DNA of 64,000 nt from Stigmatella aurantiaca (GTDB lineage Bacteria > Myxococcota > Myxococcia > Myxococcales > Myxococcaceae). Made by a program: the position numbers and the translations under genes. The stretch lies in assembly GCF_900109545.1 (NCBI RefSeq), contig NZ_FOAP01000001.1:372001-436000 (forward strand), written 5' to 3'. This document shows positions 8,442 through 16,613 of this stretch, in pieces (the stretch's first letter is position 1; each line of letters starts with the position of its first letter). The notes below the pieces were generated by a model, which ran no database searches, was not told the origin of the DNA, and saw only the letters and a list, made by a program, of their open reading frames with translations.

Positions 8442-9194
8442 CTAGCGCGGCAGCGAGAGCTTGATGTTGAAGGTGTAGTCGACCTGGACGGGACGGCCCT
8501 GGAAGGTCACCGGCTTGTAGCGCTGGGCATACAGGGCGTCCAGGACCGACTGCTCCATGTGGGGCAGGGGCTTGATGATGCGGCACTTCTCGACCTTGCC
8601 CTCGGTGGTGATGACGCACTTGACGATCATCAGACCTTGGACGCGGGCCTCCAGCGCCTCACGCGTGTACTGCGGGGAGGGACCGCCGATCTTCTCGGGC
8701 CGCGTCATGCCCGCGCCGAAGGGCAGCACGTCCGTGCCGGTGCCACCCACCTGGCCACCGAGCACGCCGCCCAGCACGCCACCGACGACACCACCCACCA
8801 CGCCACCGGCCACGCCGCCTTCGACGCCGCCTTCGACGGCCTCCTCGGTCGGCTCCTCGGGCGCGGGTGGCTCCTCCACGGGCTCCTGCTCGGGCGGCTT
8901 CTCCTGCGGAATCTCCTTCGGCTGGACGATGGTGTCCGGCTTCTTGACGGGCTTCTTGGGCGTCGTCTTGGGCTTGGAGGCCGCGGGAGGGGGAGGCGGC
9001 GGGGGAGGGGGAGGCGGCGGGGCCATCGCGGCCTTGAAGGTGACCTCTACTTCCTTCTCTTCGAGCGGCGGCGGCCGGGTGGACAGGTAGATCGCCACGG
9101 CGAAGAGGACCACGTGCAGCACCACGGAGACCACGGCTCCGGTGCCGAACCGGCCTCTGGGGCCGGCTCCGCGGTCAAGGACAGAGTCGAACAT
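8442..9194 (-). CDS. tonB: TonB-family energy transducer with poly-Pro and Gly-Gly-Val repeats
   Basis: 250 residues. TonB spans the periplasm and passes ExbB/ExbD force to outer-membrane receptors. Layout: short cytoplasmic N-terminus, transmembrane helix (about 20-38, VVSVVLHVVLFAVAIYL), a run of 12 prolines (59-70), a Lys/Pro then Glu/Pro spacer (74-118), a Gly-Gly-Val repeat (121-151), and the globular TonB_C domain (about 165-250) with VKCVITTEGKVEKCRIIKPLPH and the terminal YTFNIKLSL strand. The GGV stretch is not part of standard TonB. The ATG has GAGGAG upstream. It is divergent from the oar-like gene, its likely partner receptor. Confidence 0.93.
   Translation of the reverse strand: MFDSVLDRGAGPRGRFGTGAVVSVVLHVVLFAVAIYLSTRPPPLEEKEVEVTFKAAMAPPPPPPPPPPPPAASKPKTTPKKPVKKPDTIVQPKEIPQEKPPEQEPVEEPPAPEEPTEEAVEGGVEGGVAGGVVGGVVGGVLGGVLGGQVGGTGTDVLPFGAGMTRPEKIGGPSPQYTREALEARVQGLMIVKCVITTEGKVEKCRIIKPLPHMEQSVLDALYAQRYKPVTFQGRPVQVDYTFNIKLSLPR
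8742..8834 (-). repeat. Gly-Gly-Val coding repeat inside tonB
   Basis: About eight tandem copies of a degenerate GGV/VGG unit (EGGVEGGVAGGVVGGV ...) cover TonB residues 121-151. At the DNA level these are near-repeats of GGCGGCGTG-like 9 to 12-mers with synonymous differences, so the peptide rather than the DNA seems to be conserved. It lies between the charged periplasmic spacer and the TonB_C domain. Confidence 0.8.
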
Positions 9195-9266
9195 TCGCGA
9201 TCACTCCTCAGTTACCGGCGCGACCCCAGGAGATTCCCGGCCGCTTCGCCTGATCAAAGGCGTGCT

Positions 9267-9294
9267 ACCATACAGAAATGCAGTCCGGGTTCAA
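9267..9294 (-). promoter_or_regulatory. Possible sigma-70-type promoter for the tonB cluster
   Basis: On the minus strand TTGAAC (9289-9294) and TATGGT (9267-9272) are separated by 16 bases, each matching four of six consensus positions. The predicted start would be about 65 bases upstream of the tonB ATG. It sits back to back with the oar promoter in a 245 bp divergent region that is clearly more A/T rich than its surroundings. Confidence 0.4.
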
Positions 9295-9364
9295 GCAAGC
9301 GGCGATCAGGACTTGACTGACGCGGGCGTACCAATCCCGTAGGTCCCAAAAAAGCAACCATTGG

Positions 9365-9392
9365 TTGACAACTTGCCGACCTCAAGTATATT
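9365..9392 (+). promoter_or_regulatory. Near-consensus sigma-70 promoter of the oar-like gene
   Basis: A perfect -35 TTGACA (9365-9370) is followed after 16 bases by TATATT (9387-9392), five of six matches to TATAAT. Transcription would begin near 9399, giving a leader of about 40 bases that contains GGAGGGG just before the ATG at 9440. Such a strong housekeeping promoter is unusual in this GC-rich window and implies high constitutive expression, in keeping with an abundant outer-membrane protein. Confidence 0.72.
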
Positions 9393-9439
9393 CGGCGACC
9401 ATTTTTCCTTGCATTGGCCCACCTTGGAGGGGTTCCAGC

Positions 9440-12400
9440 ATGAGATTGACCCGTGTGCTCCGGGAAACCGGAGTTGTGCTGCTTGCTGGCCTGTTGTTTG
9501 GCTCAGCGGCCCTGGCGCAGTCGTCGAGTAGCGTCATCATCGGTACGGTCGTCAACGCCGACCCGTCCGCGAACCGGGCTCCCCTGGCGGATGTCGTCGT
9601 GACCGCGACGTCGCCCAACCTTCAGGGTGAGCAGACCGTGGTTACTGACTCCCGGGGCGAGTACCGTATTCCCCAGCTGCCGCCGGGCGTTTACACCCTG
9701 CGCTTTGACACGCAGGGCTTCAAGCCTTTCGCCCGCTCGGATATCCAGCTGCGCCTCAACCGCACGATCCGCGTGAACGTGGAGCTGCTGCCCGAGGCCT
9801 TCACCGAGGTCATCGAGGTGGCGGGCACCCCGCCGACGATCGACATCGGCAGCACCACGCAGGGCGTGAACGTGGACCAGGAGTTCGTCCGGCGCATCGC
9901 CGTGAACCGCCCCGGTGGCAAGGGCGGCGCGGCGCGCTCGTTCGACAGCCTGGCGGAACTCGCCCCCGGCGCGCAGAACGACCGGTACGGCGTGTCCGTC
10001 GGCGGCGCGTCCTCTCCTGAGAACGGCTTCGTGGTGGATGGCCTATCCACCAACGACCCGGCCTTCGGCATCAACGGCAGCGCGCTGAGCGTCGAGTTCG
10101 TGCAGGACGTGAACGTCGTCACCGGTGGTTACCTGCCGGAGTTCGGCCGCGCCACGGGCGGCGTCATCAACGCGGTGACCCGCTCGGGCTCGAACGAGTT
10201 CCACGGCAGCGTGTTCGGCAACTGGACCCCGGGCTCCCTGGAGGGCACGCGCACCGTCGCCCTGAACGCGGGCTCCGTCATCACCGGCAACAACCAGCTG
10301 AAGAACCTCGGTGACTTCGGCGCCACCCTCGGCGGTCCGATCATCAAGGACAAGCTGTGGTTCTTCGCCGGTGTCACCCCGTCCTTCACCCGCTACACCC
10401 ACACCCGCGGCGTCAACTACTTCCAGTTCGACGAGGCCGGCAACCCGCTGCTGGACGAGAACGGCGACCAGCGCGTGCTGCCCATCGAGGGCGCCGAGCG
10501 GACGTACTTCGCGGACTCCCGCAGCATCCAGTACCTGGGCAAGCTGACGTACCTCATCAACCAGGACCACAACGTGGCGCTGTCCGTGAACGGCACCCCC
10601 GCGAGCACGGGTGGCCGGGGCAAGCTGACCATCAATCCCCAGAGCGGTGGCCTGCCGGCTGCCCAGACGATCAATCCCAATGACATCGGTCTGCGCGAGA
10701 TCACCTCGGGTGCCACGTCCGTGGGCCTGAAGTACTCCGGCTCCTTCAATGACAAGAAGCTGCTCCTCGACGTGAACGCGGGCTGGTTCCACCAGGTCGC
10801 GTCCACCCTGCCGGTGGACGGCAGCGAAGTGGGTGACATCTACGGCAGCGGCCTGGCCGGCTACTCGGCCGTGGACTACCAGAAGCCTCGCTCGCTGGCG
10901 TACTTCGAGAACCTGGGGGCCACCGCGGCCGTGTGCGATCCGGCGGACAGCACGGATCCGGTCATCTGCCCGGTGAACACCTATCGCGTGGGCGGCCCGA
11001 ACCTCCTGACCGACGGCTCGCTGAACCGCTACCAGGCCAACGCCAAGGCGACCTACCTGCTCAACGCGCTGGGCAGCCACGTGTTCAAGGCGGGCCTGGA
11101 CGTGGAGCTGCTCTCCTACAGCCAGAAGAAGTCCTACAGCGGCGGCGTGTACTTCAACGAGACCAACCTGGGTAACCGCATCGACCCGCGCACGGGCGCG
11201 ACGATTCCAGCGGGGACCTACGGCTGGATCGATGCCCGCCGCTTCGGCATCCAGACCCGGCCGGACAGCGCCGAGGTGCTGCCGTTCCTCCAGTCCGACG
11301 TCAGCAGCAACACGATCGGTGGCTTCCTGCAGGACAGCTGGACCATCGCCAGCCGCGTGACGCTCAACCTCGGCCTCCGCTACGACGTGCAGCAGGTGTA
11401 CGGCTCGGACGGGGACCTGGCGATGGTGCTGCCCAACCAGTGGTCGCCCCGCCTGGGCGCCATCGTGGACCCCCTGGCCAACGGCCGCATGAAGTTCTTC
11501 TTCAACTACGCGCGCTACTACGAGCAGGTTCCGCTCAACCTGGCGGACCGTCAGTTCCCGCCGGAGCGTCAGGTCACCGCCTACCGTGTGGCCCCCACGA
11601 CGCCGGGTGGGACGAATGGGTGTGACCCGAGCACGCTGGAAGGCCAGCGGACCGGCTGCGCCGACCCGGCCTACCTGGCGGGCAGCGCGGAGACGAACCG
11701 CAACCCGAGCCGCCTCTACGGCGGTGGCAAGACGGAGCCGACGCCCATCGACCCGGACCTGAAGCCGCAGTCCGCCAACGAGTACGTGGTGGGCGGCGAG
11801 TACGAGGTCGTCTCGAACACCCGCTTTGGTGCCACCTACACGCACCGCAACGTGGGCAACGTCCTGGAGGACATGAGCCGCGACAACGGCGCCACGTACT
11901 TCCTCGGCAACCCGGGCGAGGGCTTCGCCCAGGAGTTCCCCAAGGCGCAGCGTGACTACGACGCCGTCACCCTCTACCTGAACCGCAACTTCGCGGGCGG
12001 CTGGCTGGCCCAGGCCAGCTACACCTGGTCCCGGCTGTACGGCAACTACCCCGGCCTGTTCCGTCCGGAGACCGGTCAGCTCGACCCGAACATCACCGCG
12101 GACTTCGACCTGATCGAGCTGCTGGAGAACCGCACGGGTCTGCTGCCCTTCGACCGCACGCACTCCGTGAAGCTGTTCGGCGCCAAGGAGATCAACTTCA
12201 CCAACGCGATCTCGACCAACATCGGTCTGTCCTACCGCGGCAACTCGGGTACGCCCATCAACTACCTGGGCGCTCACCCCTCCTACCTCGAGGATGAGTC
12301 CTTCGTTCTGCCGCGTGGTTCCGGCGGCCGGACCCCGTGGACCAACATCATCGACACCAACATCGGGTTGAACTACCGGATCAACAAGGACAACGTGGTG

Positions 12401-12667
12401 TCGTTCACCATGGACGTGTTCAACCTCTTCAACTTCCAGACGGTGAGCACGGTGGACGAGACCTATACGCTCTCCAGCGTCTACCCGGTCAAGGGCGGTA
12501 CGCGCGCGGACCTGCCCACCAAGGTGCAGATCAACACGGGTGACAGCGCCGAGGATGCGGCGAACCCCGTGTACCTCACCGAGGGCGAGGTGAACCCCAA
12601 CTTCGGCAATGGGCGCACGTACCAGTCGCCCCGCCAGTTCCGGTTCGGCGTCCGTTACACCTTCTAG
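9440..12667 (+). CDS. oar: Oar-like TonB-dependent outer-membrane receptor with carboxypeptidase-regulatory domain
   Basis: 1075 residues. The signal peptide MRLTRVLRETGVVLLAGLLF...SAALA is followed by a carboxypeptidase-D-regulatory-like domain (about 30-115, IIGTVVNADPS ... GVYTLRFDTQGFKPF), a plug domain (about 120-265, EVIEVAGTPPTID then GGASSPENGFVVDGLSTNDP and FGRATGGVINAVTRSGSNEFHG) and a large beta-barrel ending in aromatic FRFGVRYTF, the outer-membrane insertion signal. Length and architecture match Myxococcus xanthus Oar (about 1060 residues), needed for development and, as I recall from published work, for Ton-driven secretion of the protease PopC. The dedicated Ton motor lies divergently next door. 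Import of a substrate is the alternative. The ATG at 9440 has a strong Shine-Dalgarno; the frame upstream lacks a signal peptide. Confidence 0.9.
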   Translation: MRLTRVLRETGVVLLAGLLFGSAALAQSSSSVIIGTVVNADPSANRAPLADVVVTATSPNLQGEQTVVTDSRGEYRIPQLPPGVYTLRFDTQGFKPFARSDIQLRLNRTIRVNVELLPEAFTEVIEVAGTPPTIDIGSTTQGVNVDQEFVRRIAVNRPGGKGGAARSFDSLAELAPGAQNDRYGVSVGGASSPENGFVVDGLSTNDPAFGINGSALSVEFVQDVNVVTGGYLPEFGRATGGVINAVTRSGSNEFHGSVFGNWTPGSLEGTRTVALNAGSVITGNNQLKNLGDFGATLGGPIIKDKLWFFAGVTPSFTRYTHTRGVNYFQFDEAGNPLLDENGDQRVLPIEGAERTYFADSRSIQYLGKLTYLINQDHNVALSVNGTPASTGGRGKLTINPQSGGLPAAQTINPNDIGLREITSGATSVGLKYSGSFNDKKLLLDVNAGWFHQVASTLPVDGSEVGDIYGSGLAGYSAVDYQKPRSLAYFENLGATAAVCDPADSTDPVICPVNTYRVGGPNLLTDGSLNRYQANAKATYLLNALGSHVFKAGLDVELLSYSQKKSYSGGVYFNETNLGNRIDPRTGATIPAGTYGWIDARRFGIQTRPDSAEVLPFLQSDVSSNTIGGFLQDSWTIASRVTLNLGLRYDVQQVYGSDGDLAMVLPNQWSPRLGAIVDPLANGRMKFFFNYARYYEQVPLNLADRQFPPERQVTAYRVAPTTPGGTNGCDPSTLEGQRTGCADPAYLAGSAETNRNPSRLYGGGKTEPTPIDPDLKPQSANEYVVGGEYEVVSNTRFGATYTHRNVGNVLEDMSRDNGATYFLGNPGEGFAQEFPKAQRDYDAVTLYLNRNFAGGWLAQASYTWSRLYGNYPGLFRPETGQLDPNITADFDLIELLENRTGLLPFDRTHSVKLFGAKEINFTNAISTNIGLSYRGNSGTPINYLGAHPSYLEDESFVLPRGSGGRTPWTNIIDTNIGLNYRINKDNVVSFTMDVFNLFNFQTVSTVDETYTLSSVYPVKGGTRADLPTKVQINTGDSAEDAANPVYLTEGEVNPNFGNGRTYQSPRQFRFGVRYTF

Positions 12668-12676
12668 AGATCCGAG

Positions 12677-13399
12677 ATGGGAACCAAGAAAGTCATGATC
12701 AAGAACATCGTTTCCACCGTGACCGCTCTGGCTGGCATGAGCCTGCTGTTGACGGGCTGCGACCAGCCCAGCGCCGGATGCATCGTTCAGGACTCGACCA
12801 GCTGGTACGCCCGGTACGACGTGAAGGAAGGCCAGACCATTTCCGAGGCCTGCGCCGCCCTGATCCCCAAGGGGGAGACGGTCGGGGTCTTCAAGTACGT
12901 GGACCCCGAGGTGGAGAACTCGGCCGTGCTCGCCCTGCGGCCCAACACCCTGGCGCTTCGCTCGCGCGAAGACCCCACCGTCAACGTGCCTGCCAACGGC
13001 GTCTATCCTCAGACGGCCATTGCCAACCTGGCCGCGGAGCCGGATGGCGACGACCTGTGCGGAACGACGGAGTGGACCACGGCGTCGGTGGACGCCGCGG
13101 CGACGGCCACGCTGCCCGCAGTGCAGGCCTCCTACACGTACAGCAACGTGCGGGTGGTGGCCCGGCCGGACGCGCCGGGAACGCAGATGGGCGGGGACAT
13201 CGCCTTCAGCCGGACCCAGAATGGGCTGACCTGCACCGCGAACCTGACGATGCGGGCCATCTGGCCGGCGGTGCCGTGCGATCCGGCGGACCCGGATTCG
13301 TGCGGTCCCACGCACAACGTCAACCCGATCTTCGACGTGGTGTGCGACCCGGTCGTGAACTTCTGCGTGCCGCGCAAGGAAGTTCCTTCCTTCAAGTAG
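12677..13399 (+). CDS. Lipoprotein downstream of oar
   Basis: 240 residues with a lipoprotein signal: basic start, hydrophobic core (NIVSTVTALAGMSLLLTGC) and lipobox LLTGC, so Cys at about 28 is the lipidated residue. The mature part has several further Cys (AGC, EACAA, DDLCG, LTCTA, VPCDPADPDSCG, VVCDP, NFCVP), suggesting disulfides in the periplasm or at the surface. No family recognised. It begins nine bases after the oar stop and is probably cotranscribed with it, so it may be an accessory lipoprotein of the receptor, as SusD is to SusC; there is no SusD similarity, so this rests on context only. A second Met at 12695 is an alternative start. Confidence 0.85.
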   Translation: MGTKKVMIKNIVSTVTALAGMSLLLTGCDQPSAGCIVQDSTSWYARYDVKEGQTISEACAALIPKGETVGVFKYVDPEVENSAVLALRPNTLALRSREDPTVNVPANGVYPQTAIANLAAEPDGDDLCGTTEWTTASVDAAATATLPAVQASYTYSNVRVVARPDAPGTQMGGDIAFSRTQNGLTCTANLTMRAIWPAVPCDPADPDSCGPTHNVNPIFDVVCDPVVNFCVPRKEVPSFK

Positions 13400-13426
13400 T
13401 GGTTCAGGTTCAAGCCGTTTGACCGT

Positions 13427-13466
13427 GGCCCCGGCTGCCCTCCTCTGGGAGTGGCTGCCCGGGGCC
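13427..13466 (+). terminator. Inverted repeat after the oar operon
   Basis: GGCCCCGG (13427-13434) pairs exactly with CCGGGGCC (13459-13466) around a 24-base loop, followed by GCGGTGTTTAC. There is no long T-run, so it may be a weak or Rho-assisted terminator between the oar-lipoprotein pair and the radical SAM gene. Chance is possible in such GC-rich DNA. Confidence 0.35.
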
Positions 13467-13504
13467 GCGGTGTTTACAGAGGACAGGATTTTCTTCGGAG
13501 GCAC

Positions 13505-15106
13505 ATGGAGGGCCGGTACTCACTCGTCGAAGCAGTCCGCGCACGGCTGGCGGACGAGCAGGGAACGCTCTTCAAGGAAGCGCCCTACCGGGTGGCCCTG
13601 TGCTACCCGAGCCCCTACCACGTGGGGATGAGCTCCCTCGGCTACCAGACGATCTACCGGGAGTTTCACGCGCACCCGGACGTCTCCGCCGAGCGCGTCT
13701 TCCTCCCGGACGATGTGGAGGCTTACAAAAAGACCCGGACCCCGCTCTTCACCTATGAGTCCGCGGCCCATGTCTCCAGCCTGCCGATGCTCGCCTTCTC
13801 GGTGGCCTATGAGCTGGAGCTCACCGGGCTCTTCACGATGCTGGAGCTGGCGGGCCTGCCCGTGCTCCGGGAAGAGCGGACGGCGCGGCACCCGCTGATT
13901 GTCGCCGGGGGGCCGCTGACCTTCTCCAACCCGGACCCGCTGGAGCCCTTCGTGGATGTGCTGCTCCAGGGGGAGGCGGAGGAACTCGTCCATACCCTGC
14001 TGGAGGCCGCCCTCACGATGGAGCGGGAGGCCCTGCTGGACCACCTGGCGCAGCGGCCCGGCTTCCTGGTGCCTGGGCGGGGCGGCAAGCGCTACTTCGT
14101 CGCCAAGGCGTTGGATGCCCGGCTCCCGGCCCGCTCGCAGATCATCACCCCCCATACCGAGCTGCGGTCGATGTTCCTCATCGAGCCCGAGCGTGGGTGC
14201 TCCCGGGGCTGCCACTACTGTGTGATGCGGCGGACCACCAATGGGGGGATGCGGACGGTGCCTCCCGAGCGGGTGCTGTCGCTCATTCCCGAGCATGCCC
14301 GGCGCGTGGGGCTGGTGGGCGCGGCCGTCACGGACCATCCGCGCATCGTCGAGCTGCTGCGGACCCTGGTGGACGCGGGCCGGGAGGTGGGCGTGTCCTC
14401 GCTGCGCGCGGACCGGCTCACCCAGGAGTTGGTGGACACCCTGCGCCGGGGCGGCGCCTCCAACCTCACCGTGGCCGCGGATGGTGCCTCTCAGCGGATG
14501 AGAGACCTGGTGGATCGCAAGCACTCGGAGGAGCAGATTGTCCGCGCGGCGAACTTCGCGCGGAACGCGGGGTTCAAGCAGCTCAAGGTCTACAACGTCG
14601 TCGGCCTCCCCCTGGAGGAGGACGCGGACGTGGACGAGCTCATCCGCTTCACCACCGAGCTGTCGCGCATCATCCCCGTGGCGCTGGGGGTGGCCCCCTT
14701 CGTGGCCAAGCGCAACACCCCACTGGATGGCGCGCCCTTCGCGGGCATCCGCGAGGTGGATGCGAAGCTGGACCGGTTGAGGAAAGGGCTGCGCGGCCGG
14801 GCGGAGGTGCGCCCCACCTCGGCCCGGTGGGCCTGGGTGGAGTACATGCTCGCCCAATGTGGCCCCGAGGCGGGGCTGGCCGCCATGGACGCCTGGAAGG
14901 CCGGGGCGGGGTTCGCCGCCTTCAAGCGGGCCTTCGAGGCGCGCGGGTGTGTGCCGTACCTGGCCCGCCGGGTGGATGATGGGCGGCGAAACCCCACCGT
15001 CTGGCCCACGGTGCCTCAGGTGGCCCCACTCGGGGCGGGCGCTCTGCTAGAAGGCCCGCTGGCGTCGGCGGACGGCGCGATGAGGAGACGCAGCGTTGAG
15101 CACTGA
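13505..15106 (+). CDS. Radical SAM protein with B12-binding-like N-terminal domain
   Basis: 533 residues. The N-terminal region (about 30-190; RVALCYPSPYHVGMSSLGYQTIYREF ... VSAERVFLPDD, HPLIVAGGPLTFSNPDPL, VDVLLQGEAEE) has the fold signature seen in B12-binding/radical SAM fusions. The radical SAM core follows at about 225-430 with CSRGCHYC (CX3CX2C) for the 4Fe-4S cluster. It most resembles the TIGR03960-type family (radical SAM, function unknown). Substrate is unknown; these families include methyltransferases and sulfur-inserting enzymes. The ATG at 13505 has GGAGG five bases upstream. The next gene begins 11 bases before this stop, so translation is coupled. Confidence 0.88.
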   Translation: MEGRYSLVEAVRARLADEQGTLFKEAPYRVALCYPSPYHVGMSSLGYQTIYREFHAHPDVSAERVFLPDDVEAYKKTRTPLFTYESAAHVSSLPMLAFSVAYELELTGLFTMLELAGLPVLREERTARHPLIVAGGPLTFSNPDPLEPFVDVLLQGEAEELVHTLLEAALTMEREALLDHLAQRPGFLVPGRGGKRYFVAKALDARLPARSQIITPHTELRSMFLIEPERGCSRGCHYCVMRRTTNGGMRTVPPERVLSLIPEHARRVGLVGAAVTDHPRIVELLRTLVDAGREVGVSSLRADRLTQELVDTLRRGGASNLTVAADGASQRMRDLVDRKHSEEQIVRAANFARNAGFKQLKVYNVVGLPLEEDADVDELIRFTTELSRIIPVALGVAPFVAKRNTPLDGAPFAGIREVDAKLDRLRKGLRGRAEVRPTSARWAWVEYMLAQCGPEAGLAAMDAWKAGAGFAAFKRAFEARGCVPYLARRVDDGRRNPTVWPTVPQVAPLGAGALLEGPLASADGAMRRRSVEH

Positions 15107-16007
15107 GCGCGTGGACAAGGCATGGCAGAACAAGGGCCTCCAGGGGTATTCGACGGAGGCCATCCTCGGGACCCTGGGGCACTATGGGGCGCCCACCACC
15201 GAGGCGGACTTCCGGACGCTCTCCGAGACGGTCTGGCCGGCGGACATCGCCCAGCAGTGGGGCTCCAAGTGGAAGGGCACGGGCCCCTTCAAGGTCTTCC
15301 CCTTCGGCGCGGCCGAGGAGCTGTGGCGCCGGTGGGTTCCCGACCGGCTCGCGCCCCGGGAGCTCTCCGAGAGCCTGGTCGAGGTGATGCAGTCGGCGTT
15401 GAAGCTGCTGGGCGGCATGCAGGATGCGCCCCTGGGGGCCGCGTTCGAGCGCATGAACGCCGTGCGCCAGAAGGTGCCCCTGGATGAGAAGGGCCAGCCC
15501 AAGCAGCCGTTCATCGAGCGCGCGCTGGGCGTCTTCAACGAGAAGATCGCCGAGACGTTCGACTCGCTGGCCGAGTCGCTCACCAAGGCCGGGCACCCCC
15601 AGCACGGCGAGGCCTTCGCGGACCTGGAGGAGTTCCTCCTGCCCGAGCGCAAGGGCATCGCCAGCGCCATCGTGCGCGCGGCCAAGGGCGAGCGCGACCC
15701 GGCCGTCGCCAGCCTGGAGCAGATCATCACCGACACGTCCCGGACGCAGCTCAGCCGGCTGCTCTCCGTGGATGGGCTGATCCACCTGGGCGCCTATCCG
15801 CAGGCGGCGGCGCACGCGCGGCCCGTCATGCTGCAGGCCGAGAAGGATGGGGACATCCACCTGGCGATCGATCTCTGCTCGCGCCTGGAGCACATCTTCA
15901 AGACCACGGGCGACCGGGGCTCGCAGCAGGAAGTGGCCCGGGACATGGCGCGCCTCAGCGCGATGCATGACCAGATGCACCCGGGGCACGGGCACCGGCA
16001 CGGCTGA
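15096..16007 (+). CDS. Unknown soluble protein coupled to the radical SAM enzyme
   Basis: 303 residues starting with TTG at 15096, supported by GAGGAGA ten bases upstream and by overlap with the radical SAM stop. No signal peptide or membrane helix. The sequence is mostly helical (LSESLVEVMQSALKLLGGMQDAPLGAAFERMN, LEEFLLPERKGIASAIVRAAKGERD, AIDLCSRLEHIFKTTGDRGSQQEVARDMARL) and ends in a His-rich tail (HDQMHPGHGHRHG) that could bind metal. One Cys only. No family recognised. The strict coupling suggests it is the substrate, chaperone or partner of the radical SAM protein; this is inference. Confidence 0.85.
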   Translation: MSTERVDKAWQNKGLQGYSTEAILGTLGHYGAPTTEADFRTLSETVWPADIAQQWGSKWKGTGPFKVFPFGAAEELWRRWVPDRLAPRELSESLVEVMQSALKLLGGMQDAPLGAAFERMNAVRQKVPLDEKGQPKQPFIERALGVFNEKIAETFDSLAESLTKAGHPQHGEAFADLEEFLLPERKGIASAIVRAAKGERDPAVASLEQIITDTSRTQLSRLLSVDGLIHLGAYPQAAAHARPVMLQAEKDGDIHLAIDLCSRLEHIFKTTGDRGSQQEVARDMARLSAMHDQMHPGHGHRHG

Positions 16008-16013
16008 CGCGAG

Positions 16014-16610
16014 CTACTTCGCGCCGGTTCCCGTGGGAGCGAGGGCCTCGGCTTCGAGGCCCTCTTGGCGCTCCACCCCCTGCGTGGGCGCGGCACCCTT
16101 GCCCGCGCCCCGCTTCAGGGACACGCACAGGACGCCGGGCACCGCATCGGCCACCTCGTGGCAGGGCACCACCGCGCCCACCGTGGTGTAACGGATGGCG
16201 CCCGTCTTCGTCGTCGTGTGCTTGAGCGGGTATTCCTTGGCCTTCGGCAGGAACCACTCGCGCACATTCTTCAGCGGCAGGGCATGGAGCTGGGCCTGGG
16301 CGAGGAAGACGTAAACGAGCAGATCCGCGGAGCTGTAGAGGAAGCAGCCCGGGGTGTCCTTCTCCACGTTGGAGACGAGCTCGAACCAGTAGCGCCGGCG
16401 CGCCTGGCGGTCGCCCTTCACCTCGATGCCCCGCACCTCTCCGGAGGGCAGCTCCCAGAGCAGGTCTACGCCCCGGTGCTGGAAGCGCGGGTCCTCCTGC
16501 ACGTCATGAATGCGGGAGCCCGGCTCGGTCTCCAGCATCCAGTTCCGGGCGTGTTGCACGGCCCGGTCGGCCGCGCCCTGCACGCCCCTCATGCTGAAGC
16601 TGCGCACCAT
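16014..16610 (-). CDS. Probable PD-(D/E)XK-fold protein of unknown function
   Basis: 198 residues. The segment HRGVDLLWELPSGEVRGIEVKGD (about 45-67) gives the spacing of a restriction-endonuclease-like active site: Asp in GVDLL, then Glu and Lys in IEVKGD. Around it are RARNWMLE-like helices and a strand/helix pattern that fits the fold. The C-terminal part (about 120-165; EYPLKHTTTKTGAIRYTTVGAVVPC) is conserved-looking beta sheet. The last 30 residues are low complexity. No methyltransferase or toxin-antitoxin partner adjoins it, so a repair or RNA-processing role is as likely as restriction. It begins three bases after the upstream DUF4920 gene stops, indicating an operon. A Met at 16592 is an alternative start. 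Confidence 0.8.
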   Translation of the reverse strand: MVRSFSMRGVQGAADRAVQHARNWMLETEPGSRIHDVQEDPRFQHRGVDLLWELPSGEVRGIEVKGDRQARRRYWFELVSNVEKDTPGCFLYSSADLLVYVFLAQAQLHALPLKNVREWFLPKAKEYPLKHTTTKTGAIRYTTVGAVVPCHEVADAVPGVLCVSLKRGAGKGAAPTQGVERQEGLEAEALAPTGTGAK

Positions 16611-16613
16611 TGC

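Noticed and set aside
10043-13504. 1153-codon open frame antisense to the oar-like gene and the lipoprotein
   Set aside because: Product is low-complexity Arg/Val/Gly with no domain; it is the shadow of codon bias opposite a long real gene.
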